Positions 54,045-63,169 of a stretch of 64,000 nt of DNA are shown here, piece after piece. Below the pieces are notes generated by a model that worked only from the letters and a program-made list of their open reading frames with translations, was not told the DNA's origin and searched no databases. The position numbers were made by a program, and so were the translations under genes. The stretch is from Alphaproteobacteria bacterium UBA1218. GTDB lineage: Bacteria > Pseudomonadota > Alphaproteobacteria > Rs-D84. The stretch is taken from contig DBXG01000023.1 of assembly GCA_002309215.1 (NCBI GenBank), positions 1 through 64,000 on the forward strand, read 5' to 3'. Each line of letters starts with the position of its first letter. The first letter of the stretch is position 1.

Positions 54045-54068
54045 TTTTCTCTCCTTTGTTTACTATTT

Positions 54069-54779
54069 TTATTTAACAATTCCATCTTTGATTGTGATAA
54101 TTCTGTCTGCGCGTTTAGCCAGATTCATATCATGCGTCACAAACAACAAAGACATATTATTCTTGCGAACCAAATCCAGTAATAAATCAAATACAGAAAC
54201 CGCATTTTCAGGATCCAAACTACCCGTAGGCTCGTCTGCCAATAATATTTCAGGGTTATTCGCCAAAGCGCGCGCTAATGCAGTTCTTTGCTGTTCGCCA
54301 CCAGACATTTCACCTGGAAAATGACATGCACGATGCGAAACGTTTGCAGCCCGTAATAACTTCATAGCCCTGGCACATGCAACATCTGAATTCACCCCGT
54401 CCGCCAACATTGGCAATTCGACATTTTCAAGCGCTGTGAAATCAGATAATAAATTATGTTTTTGATACACAAAACCTATTTTTTTGCGACGCAACATAGT
54501 ACGTGTTTCATCATTCATTTTATCAATAGGCAGACCGTTTATAAAAATATCCCCAGATGTTGGTTTGTCCAGCAAACCTATACATTGTAATAATGTAGAT
54601 TTTCCAGAACCACTTTGCCCAACCAAAGCCACAATTTCACCACGATACAAATCAAAACTGCCACCACGCAATATCTTTAACGGCTGACCACCTTCGACAA
54701 AAGTCTTTTTAATATCACGAACGGATAACACAGCATCTTTCTTTGATATTTTTGATAAAGAATTCAATATACTCGCCAT
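54069..54779 (-). CDS. lolD: Lipoprotein-releasing system ATP-binding protein LolD
   Basis: 236 residues. ABC ATPase with Walker A ALVGQSGSGKSTLLQ, signature MSGGEQQRTALARALANNP and Walker B ILLADEPTGSLDPENA; the Lol subfamily's ALENVELPMLADG is also present. It powers extraction of mature lipoproteins from the inner membrane for LolA. It is 9 bases after the lolC gene. Confidence 0.93.
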   Translation of the reverse strand: MASILNSLSKISKKDAVLSVRDIKKTFVEGGQPLKILRGGSFDLYRGEIVALVGQSGSGKSTLLQCIGLLDKPTSGDIFINGLPIDKMNDETRTMLRRKKIGFVYQKHNLLSDFTALENVELPMLADGVNSDVACARAMKLLRAANVSHRACHFPGEMSGGEQQRTALARALANNPEILLADEPTGSLDPENAVSVFDLLLDLVRKNNMSLLFVTHDMNLAKRADRIITIKDGIVK

Positions 54780-54788
54780 TTATTTTCC

Positions 54789-56045
54789 TTATTCATTTCG
54801 TAATGTTTCAACTGGATCTGTGTTTGCCGCCTTCCAAGCCGGATATAACGTAGCCAAGAAAGACAAAGCAATCGCAATAACCGCAATACTGATAACTGTT
54901 GATGGCACCAATTTAGATGGTAATTCAGATAATGAATACAATTCAGCAGGAAACAAATCACGTCCAGTCAAGAACTGGAAAAAATGGCGAATTTGTTCAA
55001 TGTACACCGCCATAATAACACCCAGAACCGTCCCAAGAATCGCACCAATCAAACCAATGCTGGTTCCAGATAAAATAAATATTTTCATCATAGATTTACG
55101 TGACACACCAAATGTTCGCAACACTGCAATATCCTTGTTTTTATCCTTGACCAACATCACCAACGAAGAAATGATATTAAATGCAGCAACAATAACTATT
55201 AATAACAAAATCAAAAACATAACACTGGTTTCAACCTGCAAAGCCCCAACAAAACCACGATTCAAATCACGCCAATCACGAACAATGAAACCATCTGGCA
55301 ATAAAGCTTTTAACGCATCAACAACAACCCCACTTTGTTCTGCATCAGTCAAAAACAAATCTATATGCGTCACACTGTTTTCTATGTTCAAATATTTTTG
55401 CGCAGTTTCAAGTGGCATAAATATATACCCTGAATCATATTCATGCATTCCAACAAAGAAAGACGACACAACAGGATACGCCATGATACGTGGCATAGTC
55501 CCAAACGGCGTAGCAGTCCCCGCCCCCGCAGAAATCAAAGACACTTTATCATCTTTGCTGACACGCAAATTACGCGACAAAACAGAACCTATGACTAATT
55601 CACCATCTTTGACCTTGTCCAAACTTTTACCATAAATCCGCGTTCCTGTTGCGGTTTTTGCAATTAAATCAGGCATACGAATACCACGAATCATTGCACC
55701 AGAATTATTCCCCTTGGCCGAAGCCATTATTTGACCTTCTGCAATTGGGACAATCGATGTTGTATATTTAGATACGACTGTATTTTGACGCATCTTGTCC
55801 ATCAAGAAATCATAATCAGAAATCGTTCCTGCCTGATGATATACAACAACATGTCCGTTCATACCGATAATTCTGGACAACAAAGTTTCATGAAAACCAC
55901 CCATCACAGACATCACAACTATCAAAGTTGCGACACCCAGCATTATACCAATCAAAGACACCCAAGAAACCACAGAACCAAATCCACGTTTCTTGGCTGC
56001 CATATATCTGAAAGCAATCTTTTTTTCCAATTTAGAAAACAACAT
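54789..56045 (-). CDS. lolC: Lipoprotein-releasing ABC transporter permease (LolC/LolE family)
   Basis: 418 residues. The N-terminal helix has AKKRGFGSVVSWVSLIGIMLGVATLIVVMSVMGGF, the family opening. A large periplasmic domain (about 60-260) is followed by three membrane helices with DKNKDIAVLRTFGVSRKSMMKIF. It ends in VETLRNE. Only one permease gene is present, so the complex is probably a homodimer, as in other alphaproteobacteria. With LolD it follows the secretin-like gene. Confidence 0.93.
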   Translation of the reverse strand: MLFSKLEKKIAFRYMAAKKRGFGSVVSWVSLIGIMLGVATLIVVMSVMGGFHETLLSRIIGMNGHVVVYHQAGTISDYDFLMDKMRQNTVVSKYTTSIVPIAEGQIMASAKGNNSGAMIRGIRMPDLIAKTATGTRIYGKSLDKVKDGELVIGSVLSRNLRVSKDDKVSLISAGAGTATPFGTMPRIMAYPVVSSFFVGMHEYDSGYIFMPLETAQKYLNIENSVTHIDLFLTDAEQSGVVVDALKALLPDGFIVRDWRDLNRGFVGALQVETSVMFLILLLIVIVAAFNIISSLVMLVKDKNKDIAVLRTFGVSRKSMMKIFILSGTSIGLIGAILGTVLGVIMAVYIEQIRHFFQFLTGRDLFPAELYSLSELPSKLVPSTVISIAVIAIALSFLATLYPAWKAANTDPVETLRNE

Positions 56046-56054
56046 TTTTTATCC

Positions 56055-57389
56055 CTATTGATTCAAGAAATCACGCAATTCATCACCTGATAACGGTGTC
56101 ATTTGTTTAACACTATTATTTGCATCTATGATAGAAATTAACCGCGGAGACATGAACACAACCAATTCTGCAAACGGACTTATCAATGTTTCTGGTGTAG
56201 TCACAAAAGAATGTGTTGGTATACCAACAATTACATAGTTATCGCCAACATTTGATGGAATCTTGAAAGAAGACAATTCACCATTGCTGGTGCTAAGCAC
56301 TATCTTCGCGTCAATCTTTTTTGTTTCTGCATAATTGCCGTATGTCCCTGTTGCGCCAATAATCAAATCTGTTTCCAGTCTGTCTTCCTTACCACATTGA
56401 CCAATATCAAATCTTGATTGCCAGCCATTTGGTATCGCAAACGTCCCCTGGGAAATCAGAACGACATTAGCTTGCTGGGCCATAAACTCTTGCAAAGTTT
56501 TTGTGTTTATCTCTGGACTTACCACCAGCGCACGTCCAACAACCCCAGGTATAGACATACGAATATTCTTATCGCCAAATGCAGGCAACATATTCATCCA
56601 AATAATCGCATCATCTTTTTTCGGATAAACACGATAAACATCAATGTCCCACGCCAGAACATATTTCTTTGATGCAACATCAGATATAATTTTTGCAACT
56701 TCGCGTTCAGTCTGATAATCCCCTTCGAACACAACAGTTTTTTCTTGCCAGTTTACCAACAAATTACGAATATCTGCACCACGCATAGCATCCAACAGCG
56801 CCATTATCATAGTTTCATCTTTTGGCATTTTTATCAGCCACTTTCCATAACTCGTCAGACGAATTTCGCCAAACTCTGCATCATAAGAATAATAAACACG
56901 CCCCAACTTTGTCATCAATTCAATAGCATCCGCCAAAGCCCCAGATTTAATACCGCCACTAATTTTCTCAAAATTCGAGTTATCTTCCACCACAGAAATA
57001 TCTGTTCCTTCAAGCAAGTTTTCCAATGCGTCCTTTACAGGAATCCTTTTGAAATCATAATCAGAAACTTGCAAGTCAGGCAATTTATCACCTGTATTCA
57101 AACGAACAATTTCTATTTTTTCTTCTGGAACCACAGACACGACACTTTGATGATTCCAATCAACAGTACACCTTTTTGGCAAATCCAGCGCAAACCGTTG
57201 TGCAGTATCTGTTGTCAAAGCCGCTTTTTTAGGAAAAATTGGCACAGAACGTTCATCGATAACAAAATTTTCAACCACGTTCACCATATCATAAGAAACA
57301 GGCTCTTGCTTTTTAACACAGCCAGCAAACAACATAGCCCCAATTCCAAGATATATTAAAACATTAGTTTTTATCTTATTTTGTGCCAT
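56055..57389 (-). CDS. Secretin-like lipoprotein (PilN/type IVb pilus secretin family)
   Basis: 444 residues with a lipobox (LFAGC, Cys at about 24). An STN/N0-like segment (FKRIPVKDALENLLEGTDISVV) and the C-terminal region GTFAIPNGWQSRFDIGQCGKE, then ATGTYGNYAETKKIDAKIVLSTSNGELSSFKIPSNVGDNYVIVGIPTHSF, resemble the beta-domain of small secretins. It may form an outer-membrane pore for a pilus or secretion system, none of whose other genes is in the window. It lies 9 bases before the lolC ATG, so it is co-transcribed with the lipoprotein machinery that would deliver it. Confidence 0.6.
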   Translation of the reverse strand: MAQNKIKTNVLIYLGIGAMLFAGCVKKQEPVSYDMVNVVENFVIDERSVPIFPKKAALTTDTAQRFALDLPKRCTVDWNHQSVVSVVPEEKIEIVRLNTGDKLPDLQVSDYDFKRIPVKDALENLLEGTDISVVEDNSNFEKISGGIKSGALADAIELMTKLGRVYYSYDAEFGEIRLTSYGKWLIKMPKDETMIMALLDAMRGADIRNLLVNWQEKTVVFEGDYQTEREVAKIISDVASKKYVLAWDIDVYRVYPKKDDAIIWMNMLPAFGDKNIRMSIPGVVGRALVVSPEINTKTLQEFMAQQANVVLISQGTFAIPNGWQSRFDIGQCGKEDRLETDLIIGATGTYGNYAETKKIDAKIVLSTSNGELSSFKIPSNVGDNYVIVGIPTHSFVTTPETLISPFAELVVFMSPRLISIIDANNSVKQMTPLSGDELRDFLNQ

Positions 57390-57424
57390 TTTGTATCCTT
57401 TTTTCTTTCATATTTCCATTTATA

Positions 57425-57748
57425 CTAAATATTCATAATTTTTTCAAACTCTTCCAAGGTCATTTCATGTACAGGTTTTTGATTTGGTGTCACTAAACTT
57501 TTGACACTTTCATATTGCTTCTCAAACAAATTCATCACAGAAGAAATATTCTTGTCAATTGTCACACCAGTTTTTTTCAATCCGTTACCGTATTCCACAA
57601 TAAACTCCAGAACATCTGCCGCAAAAAAACGACCGACATAGTTTTCCATTGCAATTCCGCCTTTTGCCACACAAATTGCAGACAAAACACGCGTCATTTC
57701 ATTATAAAAATTAGCCAATTTTACATAATTTTCAACTGATATTGCCAT
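57425..57748 (-). CDS. Small soluble protein of unknown function
   Basis: 107 residues, mostly helical, no signal peptide (MAISVENYVKLANFYNEMTRVLSAICVAKGG). GGGGA precedes the ATG. It lies 35 bases before the secretin-like gene on the same strand and may belong to that operon. No family is recognised. Confidence 0.55.
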   Translation of the reverse strand: MAISVENYVKLANFYNEMTRVLSAICVAKGGIAMENYVGRFFAADVLEFIVEYGNGLKKTGVTIDKNISSVMNLFEKQYESVKSLVTPNQKPVHEMTLEEFEKIMNI

Positions 57749-57786
57749 GATAATCCCCTGTCCTGTTTTTTACATTATAAAAACTA

Positions 57787-57815
57787 TTGCCCCCCGAACG
57801 CAATTAAATTATAAT
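57787..57815 (+). promoter_or_regulatory. Promoter placing the lipoprotein gene in a leaderless transcript
   Basis: TTGCCC (57787-57792) and TATAAT (57810-57815) are 17 bases apart, and the ATG at 57823 follows after 7 bases. There is no ribosome-binding site. Confidence 0.6.
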
Positions 57816-57822
57816 ATAAATT

Positions 57823-58203
57823 ATGAGAATGAAAAAACTATTTTTATTTTTGGCTTTAACGGCCTGTGCATCTGCTAATCGTGGTTCGATTGATGATGCT
57901 ACTATATTGAATTGGGAAAACGATGCTGTGACCACCGAACAATTTGTTCGCGACCATAAATCTTGTTTGGGAATTAAGAACAAGGATTACACCCCAAAAT
58001 CCCGTCTTGCTAAATTGCTATCACCAAATCAGCATGATCAAATGCCTGACTGGGATGGCTTGTGGGTAACATTTCAATCTAATGAATACAAAGATGTTGG
58101 ACAACGGGCATTGATGTCTGTGCCACCAAACACCGCATCTAAAACAATTGGATATTATCGTAAGTGTATGATGCAACGTGGTTATTTGTTGCGCGCAAAA
58201 TAA
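57823..58203 (+). CDS. Small lipoprotein of unknown function
   Basis: 126 residues. MRMKKLFLFLALTAC gives a short signal with lipobox LTAC (Cys at about 15). The mature part is charged, has two further Cys (KSCLG and RKCMM), and no recognised domain. The start is fixed by the promoter 7 bases upstream. It sits before ftsQ but has its own promoter, so a shared role is not established. Confidence 0.6.
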   Translation: MRMKKLFLFLALTACASANRGSIDDATILNWENDAVTTEQFVRDHKSCLGIKNKDYTPKSRLAKLLSPNQHDQMPDWDGLWVTFQSNEYKDVGQRALMSVPPNTASKTIGYYRKCMMQRGYLLRAK

Positions 58204-58215
58204 AATAAAAGCATG

Positions 58216-58244
58216 TTGGCTATTGTGTAAAAATGTGATATAAT
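58216..58244 (+). promoter_or_regulatory. Promoter for ftsQ placing it in a leaderless transcript
   Basis: TTGGCT (58216-58221) and TATAAT (58239-58244, extended TGATATAAT) are 17 bases apart. The ATG at 58252 comes 7 bases after the -10 box. A nearer ATG (58243) lies inside the -10 box and cannot be in the transcript made from this promoter. Confidence 0.65.
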
Positions 58245-58251
58245 GGTTGGC

Positions 58252-58941
58252 ATGAAGAAATCCATATTCTTTTGGTTGTATTTTGTTGCGTCAATCATTT
58301 TGGCGACCTATTTTGCATGTCGCATTATAACCAGCCAAATGGGCCGCGGTCCCATATCGCTGGTAAAGCATATTCATATAACCAGTAATTCCCAAGATTT
58401 TAATCCAGACACAATTAAAATGGCGATTGGCATTTCTGGGGAAACAAAAATTCGCTCGATAGATTTGCACCAAACAAATAAACGCATATTAAGCGTCCCC
58501 GGAATAAAGAAATCTGCCACGCGCCGATTACCTAATGGCGACATAATTATAAAATCTGAAAAATACGATGTTGTTGCTATGTGGTCTGATGGTGTTTCTT
58601 GTTATCCGTTATCTTCTGACGGAACAAAGATAAACACACCATCCGATACTTGCAACGAAAACTCTTTAGTTTTTCGTGGTGAATTGCCAAATGATTTATC
58701 AGAAGTAATCGCCAGCGCATCTGTCCTGTCTGAATACATTGATTATTTAGATATGGTTGAATCAAGACGTTGGAATATACATACAAAAAACGGCATAACT
58801 ATATACTTACCAGAAAATAATTTCACAGATGCAATCAACAAAATAAATGTATTAAATCAAGCGAATAAATTATTATCACGAAAACTGGATATTATTGATA
58901 TGCGTGATAACACCAGAATCTTAGTAAAAACAAAAAAATGA
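58252..58941 (+). CDS. ftsQ: Cell division protein FtsQ
   Basis: 229 residues. A single membrane helix (FFWLYFVASIILATYFACRI) precedes a POTRA domain (VKHIHITSNSQDFNPDTIKMAI...LSVPGIKKSATRRLPNGDIIIKSEKYDVVAMW). The C-terminal beta domain holds RRWNIHTKNGITIYLPE, a counterpart of the FtsQ strand that contacts FtsB. It links the early and late divisome in the inner membrane. Its TGA overlaps the ftsA ATG (ATGA), a classic coupling. ftsZ and mur genes are not next to it. Confidence 0.85.
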   Translation: MKKSIFFWLYFVASIILATYFACRIITSQMGRGPISLVKHIHITSNSQDFNPDTIKMAIGISGETKIRSIDLHQTNKRILSVPGIKKSATRRLPNGDIIIKSEKYDVVAMWSDGVSCYPLSSDGTKINTPSDTCNENSLVFRGELPNDLSEVIASASVLSEYIDYLDMVESRRWNIHTKNGITIYLPENNFTDAINKINVLNQANKLLSRKLDIIDMRDNTRILVKTKK

Positions 58942-60722
58942 ATCTTATAAATTCGTCTTTTTTATGTCTGGATATTGGAACATATGGTGTTCGTGGTTTT
59001 GCACATTCTGTACGCAATGCGAAAATAATACAGTCTGCAACTCATTTTGTAAAAAACACAAATACTTTATTTGCTTTGAATTGTGTCATTGATGAATTGG
59101 AGCAACAATTACAAACACATTTTAATTCTGCTTTTGTGACTGGTAATTTTGGTGATGCAGATTTTCAGACTGTTTCTGACACACTGATTTGGCATGACGA
59201 ACACAAAATAAACGAACAAGATTTACGCCGTCAAATTGCAAAAATAACACCGCCTGATGATTTTTACACAATGCATATTGTGCCTGTCTTCTATGGAACA
59301 AAGTCAATAAAAAACATCAGCAACACACCTGTTGGACACATCGATACAGAATTAAAATCTATTTTCAGTATAATTTCATACGAACAAAATAAAACTAAAT
59401 ATATTTCCGATATGATGCGCCGGTCGCATATTAAACCCGCTGGATTTTTCGATCCAACTTTTCTACACAATGCTATCTACAGAAAAACAAAAGAAAAAGT
59501 TTTACTCTTAGATTTGGGTCACGAATATACAACTGTATCAATCTGGACAGATCGTGGACCATTGTATTTCAATAAAATAAAATTTGGTCAAAACGATATA
59601 ACAAACGCGCTTGCAACAGGATTAGACATCAGCACACCAGATGCAGACATATTAAAAATAGCAACTTCAAACGCTTTACCAAATGAAATGGACAGATTTA
59701 CACCTGCTGATTCATCTGAAAAATTTGCACAATTTTCTCGCGCAGATGTAAATGAAATATTTGTTCCAAAACTAACACAATTAATAAATATTGTTTATGA
59801 ACAATCAAAAAAATATATCGAACAATATGCGCCTGAAAAAATCATATTAACTGGTGGTGGGACCGCAATCGAAAATATCGACATATTTTTACAGCAAATG
59901 TTCAATTTGCCTGTTGATAACCAAACAGAAAGCGCAACAGTAAACGCATTATCTGAATATGTATGGGAATTAAATCTACCAAAACGCAACGCATACATAC
60001 AAAAACAAATGAAACTGCAAAATACGCTCAAAAAAATTACGCGTTTATTCCATAAAAAGAAAATCATCAAAAAGAAAAAGTTTATTCCAATTATGCCCAG
60101 CACTTTATGTTTCAATATGAACGACATGTCAACGTATACGCTATTTGCGTCTGGCGGAATCTCTATGATACACGTTGATATAATGGACGGTTTATATGTC
60201 GAAAAAATCGCAGGCGGAATAAATGAATTGGCAAAAATAAGAACAAATACGAACGCCCATTTACATGTTCACCTGATGACAGAAAGCCCATCAATATGGG
60301 CACGCGATGCTATAAACGCTGGGGCAGATACAATTATAATATCAACAAACACATCTGGTGTTCGTGATGCCATAAATGTCATAAAAAATGCTGGCAAGCG
60401 TTGCGGAATTGCTGTGAATCCTGAAACATCAATTGATATAATTGTCCCAGTATTGAAAAATATTGATGAAGTTATGGTAATGGGCGTAAAACCTGGCGCA
60501 GCAGGTCAAACATTTGATGAAAATATTTTACAAAAAATACGAATACTGAACTACACACGCAAAAAACATGGATTAAAATATTTAATTAGTGTTGATGGTG
60601 GCATAAATCCTGAAACCGCCAAATTATGCTGGAATGCTGGCGCAGACTTATTGGTCAGCGGTTCTTATCTTGCACGTGCTCATGATTTTCCTTTGGCTGT
60701 GCAAAGTTTATTGAAGCACTAG
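58938..60722 (+). CDS. ftsA-rpe: FtsA-Rpe fusion: divisome actin-like protein joined to ribulose-phosphate 3-epimerase
   Basis: 594 residues in one frame. Residues 1-365 are FtsA: LCLDIGTYGVRGFA at the N-terminus, the phosphate-2 LLLDLGHEYTTVSIW (about 188-202) and the adenosine loop ILTGGGTAI (about 302-310). NTLKKITRLFHKKKIIKKKK (about 359-380) looks like the FtsA C-terminal membrane-targeting helix. From Phe382 the protein is a complete Rpe: IMPSTLCFNM, metal ligands HVDIMDG (His412, Asp414), VHLM (His445), VKPGAAGQTF and VDGGIN (Asp553). So FtsA's membrane tether is no longer C-terminal but sits between the two domains. FtsA anchors FtsZ; Rpe interconverts ribulose-5-P and xylulose-5-P. 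Its end overlaps convergent tsaE by 15 bases. Confidence 0.88.
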   Translation: MNLINSSFLCLDIGTYGVRGFAHSVRNAKIIQSATHFVKNTNTLFALNCVIDELEQQLQTHFNSAFVTGNFGDADFQTVSDTLIWHDEHKINEQDLRRQIAKITPPDDFYTMHIVPVFYGTKSIKNISNTPVGHIDTELKSIFSIISYEQNKTKYISDMMRRSHIKPAGFFDPTFLHNAIYRKTKEKVLLLDLGHEYTTVSIWTDRGPLYFNKIKFGQNDITNALATGLDISTPDADILKIATSNALPNEMDRFTPADSSEKFAQFSRADVNEIFVPKLTQLINIVYEQSKKYIEQYAPEKIILTGGGTAIENIDIFLQQMFNLPVDNQTESATVNALSEYVWELNLPKRNAYIQKQMKLQNTLKKITRLFHKKKIIKKKKFIPIMPSTLCFNMNDMSTYTLFASGGISMIHVDIMDGLYVEKIAGGINELAKIRTNTNAHLHVHLMTESPSIWARDAINAGADTIIISTNTSGVRDAINVIKNAGKRCGIAVNPETSIDIIVPVLKNIDEVMVMGVKPGAAGQTFDENILQKIRILNYTRKKHGLKYLISVDGGINPETAKLCWNAGADLLVSGSYLARAHDFPLAVQSLLKH

Positions 60723-61112
60723 TTTGCGCCCATCGCCATTTTGTGTAATATAAATATGAATTGTATTCGATGGTAAAATATCTTGTGCTATTTCCGGCCA
60801 TTCTATCAAAGTAATGTCATTATCAACAGCATACGGCAAACCAATTTCTTCAAGTTCAGAAACGTCCCCTATTCTGTATAAATCAAAATGCGATATCCCA
60901 TCATAATTTTGCACCAAAGTAAAAGTAGGACTTGGCACCACTGTATCTTCACCACGCAAAGTCTTGATTATTGTTCGCGCAATTTCTGATTTTCCCATTC
61001 CCAAATCACCATGCAAAGCCACAACAACAGGCGCATGTAAAGTTTTTGCAAAATCACGCGCAAAATCACGTGTTTCTTCCAAATTATTCAAGATAAAAGT
61101 TTTTATTTCCAT
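60708..61112 (-). CDS. tsaE: tRNA N6-threonylcarbamoyladenosine (t6A) biosynthesis ATPase TsaE
   Basis: 134 residues from the ATG at 61112, with a GGTGGA ribosome-binding site inside the uvrB end; the earlier start at 61136 is rejected. Walker A is LHGDLGMGKSEIAR, followed by SPTFTLVQNYDG and HFDLYRIGDVSELEEIGL. It supports TsaB/TsaD in t6A synthesis. It overlaps the ftsA-rpe end by 15 bases. Confidence 0.93.
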   Translation of the reverse strand: MEIKTFILNNLEETRDFARDFAKTLHAPVVVALHGDLGMGKSEIARTIIKTLRGEDTVVPSPTFTLVQNYDGISHFDLYRIGDVSELEEIGLPYAVDNDITLIEWPEIAQDILPSNTIHIYITQNGDGRKLVLQ

Positions 61113-61113
61113 T

Positions 61114-63108
61114 TTATTCCACCAATAATAAATCATCTTCTAACTTATGAATCGCATCACGCAATTCAGCAGCCTTTTCAAACTCAAGGTTTTCAGCATG
61201 TTTATGCATTTTCTGTGTCAAAGATTTAATCTCCTTGCGCAAAGATTGTGCATCCCATACACCGTCTTTATTATACACAAATTTTCTGGATTTGTCTGTT
61301 TTTTCTTGTGCTTCTTTTACTTCATCAAATACAGATTTTGATATTGTTTTTGGAACAATACCATGTTCTTGGTTATACTTTTCCTGCTTTTCACGACGAC
61401 GTGCAGTTTCATCCAGCGCTTCACGCATAGAATCTGTAATCGTATCAGCATACAATATTACATGGCCATTTGCATTTCTGGCGGCACGACCAATCGTCTG
61501 AATCAAAGAACGTGTTGAGCGCAAAAAACCTTCTTTATCAGCATCCATTATTGCAACCAATTCACATTCTGGAACATCCAATCCTTCACGCAACAAATTG
61601 ATTCCAACCAACACATCATATTTTCCAATACGCAAATCACGCAACAAATCTATACGTTCCAAAGTTTCTATATCAGAATGCAAATATCTGGCACGAACAC
61701 CATTTTCAACAAAATAATCAGTCAATTGTTCCGCCATTTTTTTAGTCAAAGTTGTGACAATAGCTCGCCCTTTGGTTTTCTTGACTGTATCCAACAAATC
61801 ATCAACCTGATGCTGTGTCGGACGCACTTCACAAATTGGATCTAACAAACCTGTCGGACGAATAACCTGCTCTGAAACAATACCACCAGACTGTTCCAAT
61901 TCCCACTGGGCAGGTGTTGCAGAAACAAATATGGTTTGCGGACGCAAACTTTCCCATTCGTCAAAAGTCAATGGACGATTATCAACACAAGACGGCAAAC
62001 GAAACCCATATTGCGCCAAAGTTTCTTTACGCGCCCTGTCCCCACGCGACATAGCACCAATTTGTGGGACAGTCACATGACTTTCATCTAAAAACAACAG
62101 CGCATTTTTTGGCAAATATTCAAACAAAGTTGGTGGTGGCTGCCCTGGCAAACGGCCCGTCAAATATCTGGAATAATTTTCAATACCGCGACATGTTCCT
62201 GTGGATTCCATCATTTCTATATCAAAATTGACGCGTTCACGTAATCTTTGTTCTTCCACATATTTCATATTTTCATGAAAATAATCTAGTCTTTCATCTA
62301 AATCCTTACGGATTTGATTTATCGCCTGCAACACAGACGGCATAGGTGTTGCATAATGTGTGTTTGGGTATATCGCGATTCTATCCAATTTATGTAATTT
62401 TGCACCCGTCAAAACATCTATTTCCCAGATTTCATCTATTTCATCACCAAAGAAAGAAACTTTCCACGCTCTATCCTGTGAATGTGATGGAAAAATATCA
62501 AGTGTATCACCACGCGCACGAAATTCACCACGTGCAAAACCCATTTCATTGCGTTTATATTGAATATCAACCAAAGCGCGCATAACATCTTTTTCGGATA
62601 TTTTATCACCAACATTTAACACCAACTTCATTTTAGCGTATTGTTCCGGTGCCCCAATACCATAAATAGATGACACAGACGAAACAACAATAACATCTTT
62701 TTCTTCCATCATTGCACGCGTAGCACTGTGCCGCATACGATCCAATTGTTCGTTTATGGCCGCATCTTTATCTATGTATGTATCGGTTGTCGGAACATAG
62801 GCCTCGGGCTGATAATAATCATAAAAAGACACAAAATATTCAACATGGTTATGCGGAAAAAAAGATTTCATTTCAGTATATAATTGGGCAGCCAAAATCT
62901 TGTTCGGCGCCATAATAAGTGTCGGCCTGGATAATTCTGCAATAACATTGGCCATTGTGAATGTCTTACCAGAACCTGTCACACCTAATAACACCTGGGA
63001 CTTTCTGCCATCTTTGACACCTGCTACCAATTCAGATATAGCAGTTGGCTGATCCCCCATTGGGGCATAATCAGATTCCAGCGAAAAAACACTTTTCTTT
63101 GTATTCAT
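61114..63108 (-). CDS. uvrB: UvrABC system protein B
   Basis: 664 residues. Walker A is [17 protein letters not shown], the beta-hairpin region is [20 protein letters not shown], and helicase motifs such as [24 protein letters not shown] and the C-terminal UVR motif ([19 protein letters not shown]) complete the protein. It scans for and grips bulky lesions after UvrA delivers it. It is divergent from the AsmA-like gene and lies 1 base before tsaE. Confidence 0.96.
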   Translation of the reverse strand: MNTKKSVFSLESDYAPMGDQPTAISELVAGVKDGRKSQVLLGVTGSGKTFTMANVIAELSRPTLIMAPNKILAAQLYTEMKSFFPHNHVEYFVSFYDYYQPEAYVPTTDTYIDKDAAINEQLDRMRHSATRAMMEEKDVIVVSSVSSIYGIGAPEQYAKMKLVLNVGDKISEKDVMRALVDIQYKRNEMGFARGEFRARGDTLDIFPSHSQDRAWKVSFFGDEIDEIWEIDVLTGAKLHKLDRIAIYPNTHYATPMPSVLQAINQIRKDLDERLDYFHENMKYVEEQRLRERVNFDIEMMESTGTCRGIENYSRYLTGRLPGQPPPTLFEYLPKNALLFLDESHVTVPQIGAMSRGDRARKETLAQYGFRLPSCVDNRPLTFDEWESLRPQTIFVSATPAQWELEQSGGIVSEQVIRPTGLLDPICEVRPTQHQVDDLLDTVKKTKGRAIVTTLTKKMAEQLTDYFVENGVRARYLHSDIETLERIDLLRDLRIGKYDVLVGINLLREGLDVPECELVAIMDADKEGFLRSTRSLIQTIGRAARNANGHVILYADTITDSMREALDETARRREKQEKYNQEHGIVPKTISKSVFDEVKEAQEKTDKSRKFVYNKDGVWDAQSLRKEIKSLTQKMHKHAENLEFEKAAELRDAIHKLEDDLLLVE

Positions 63109-63169
63109 ATTATTTTTCTATTCACAACCTTTAATATAATCTATTATAATGAAAATACAAGGAAAGAGA

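Noticed and set aside
58243..58251. The first ATG of ftsQ
   Set aside because: It lies inside the TATAAT -10 box, so a transcript from that promoter would start after it; 58252 is preferred.
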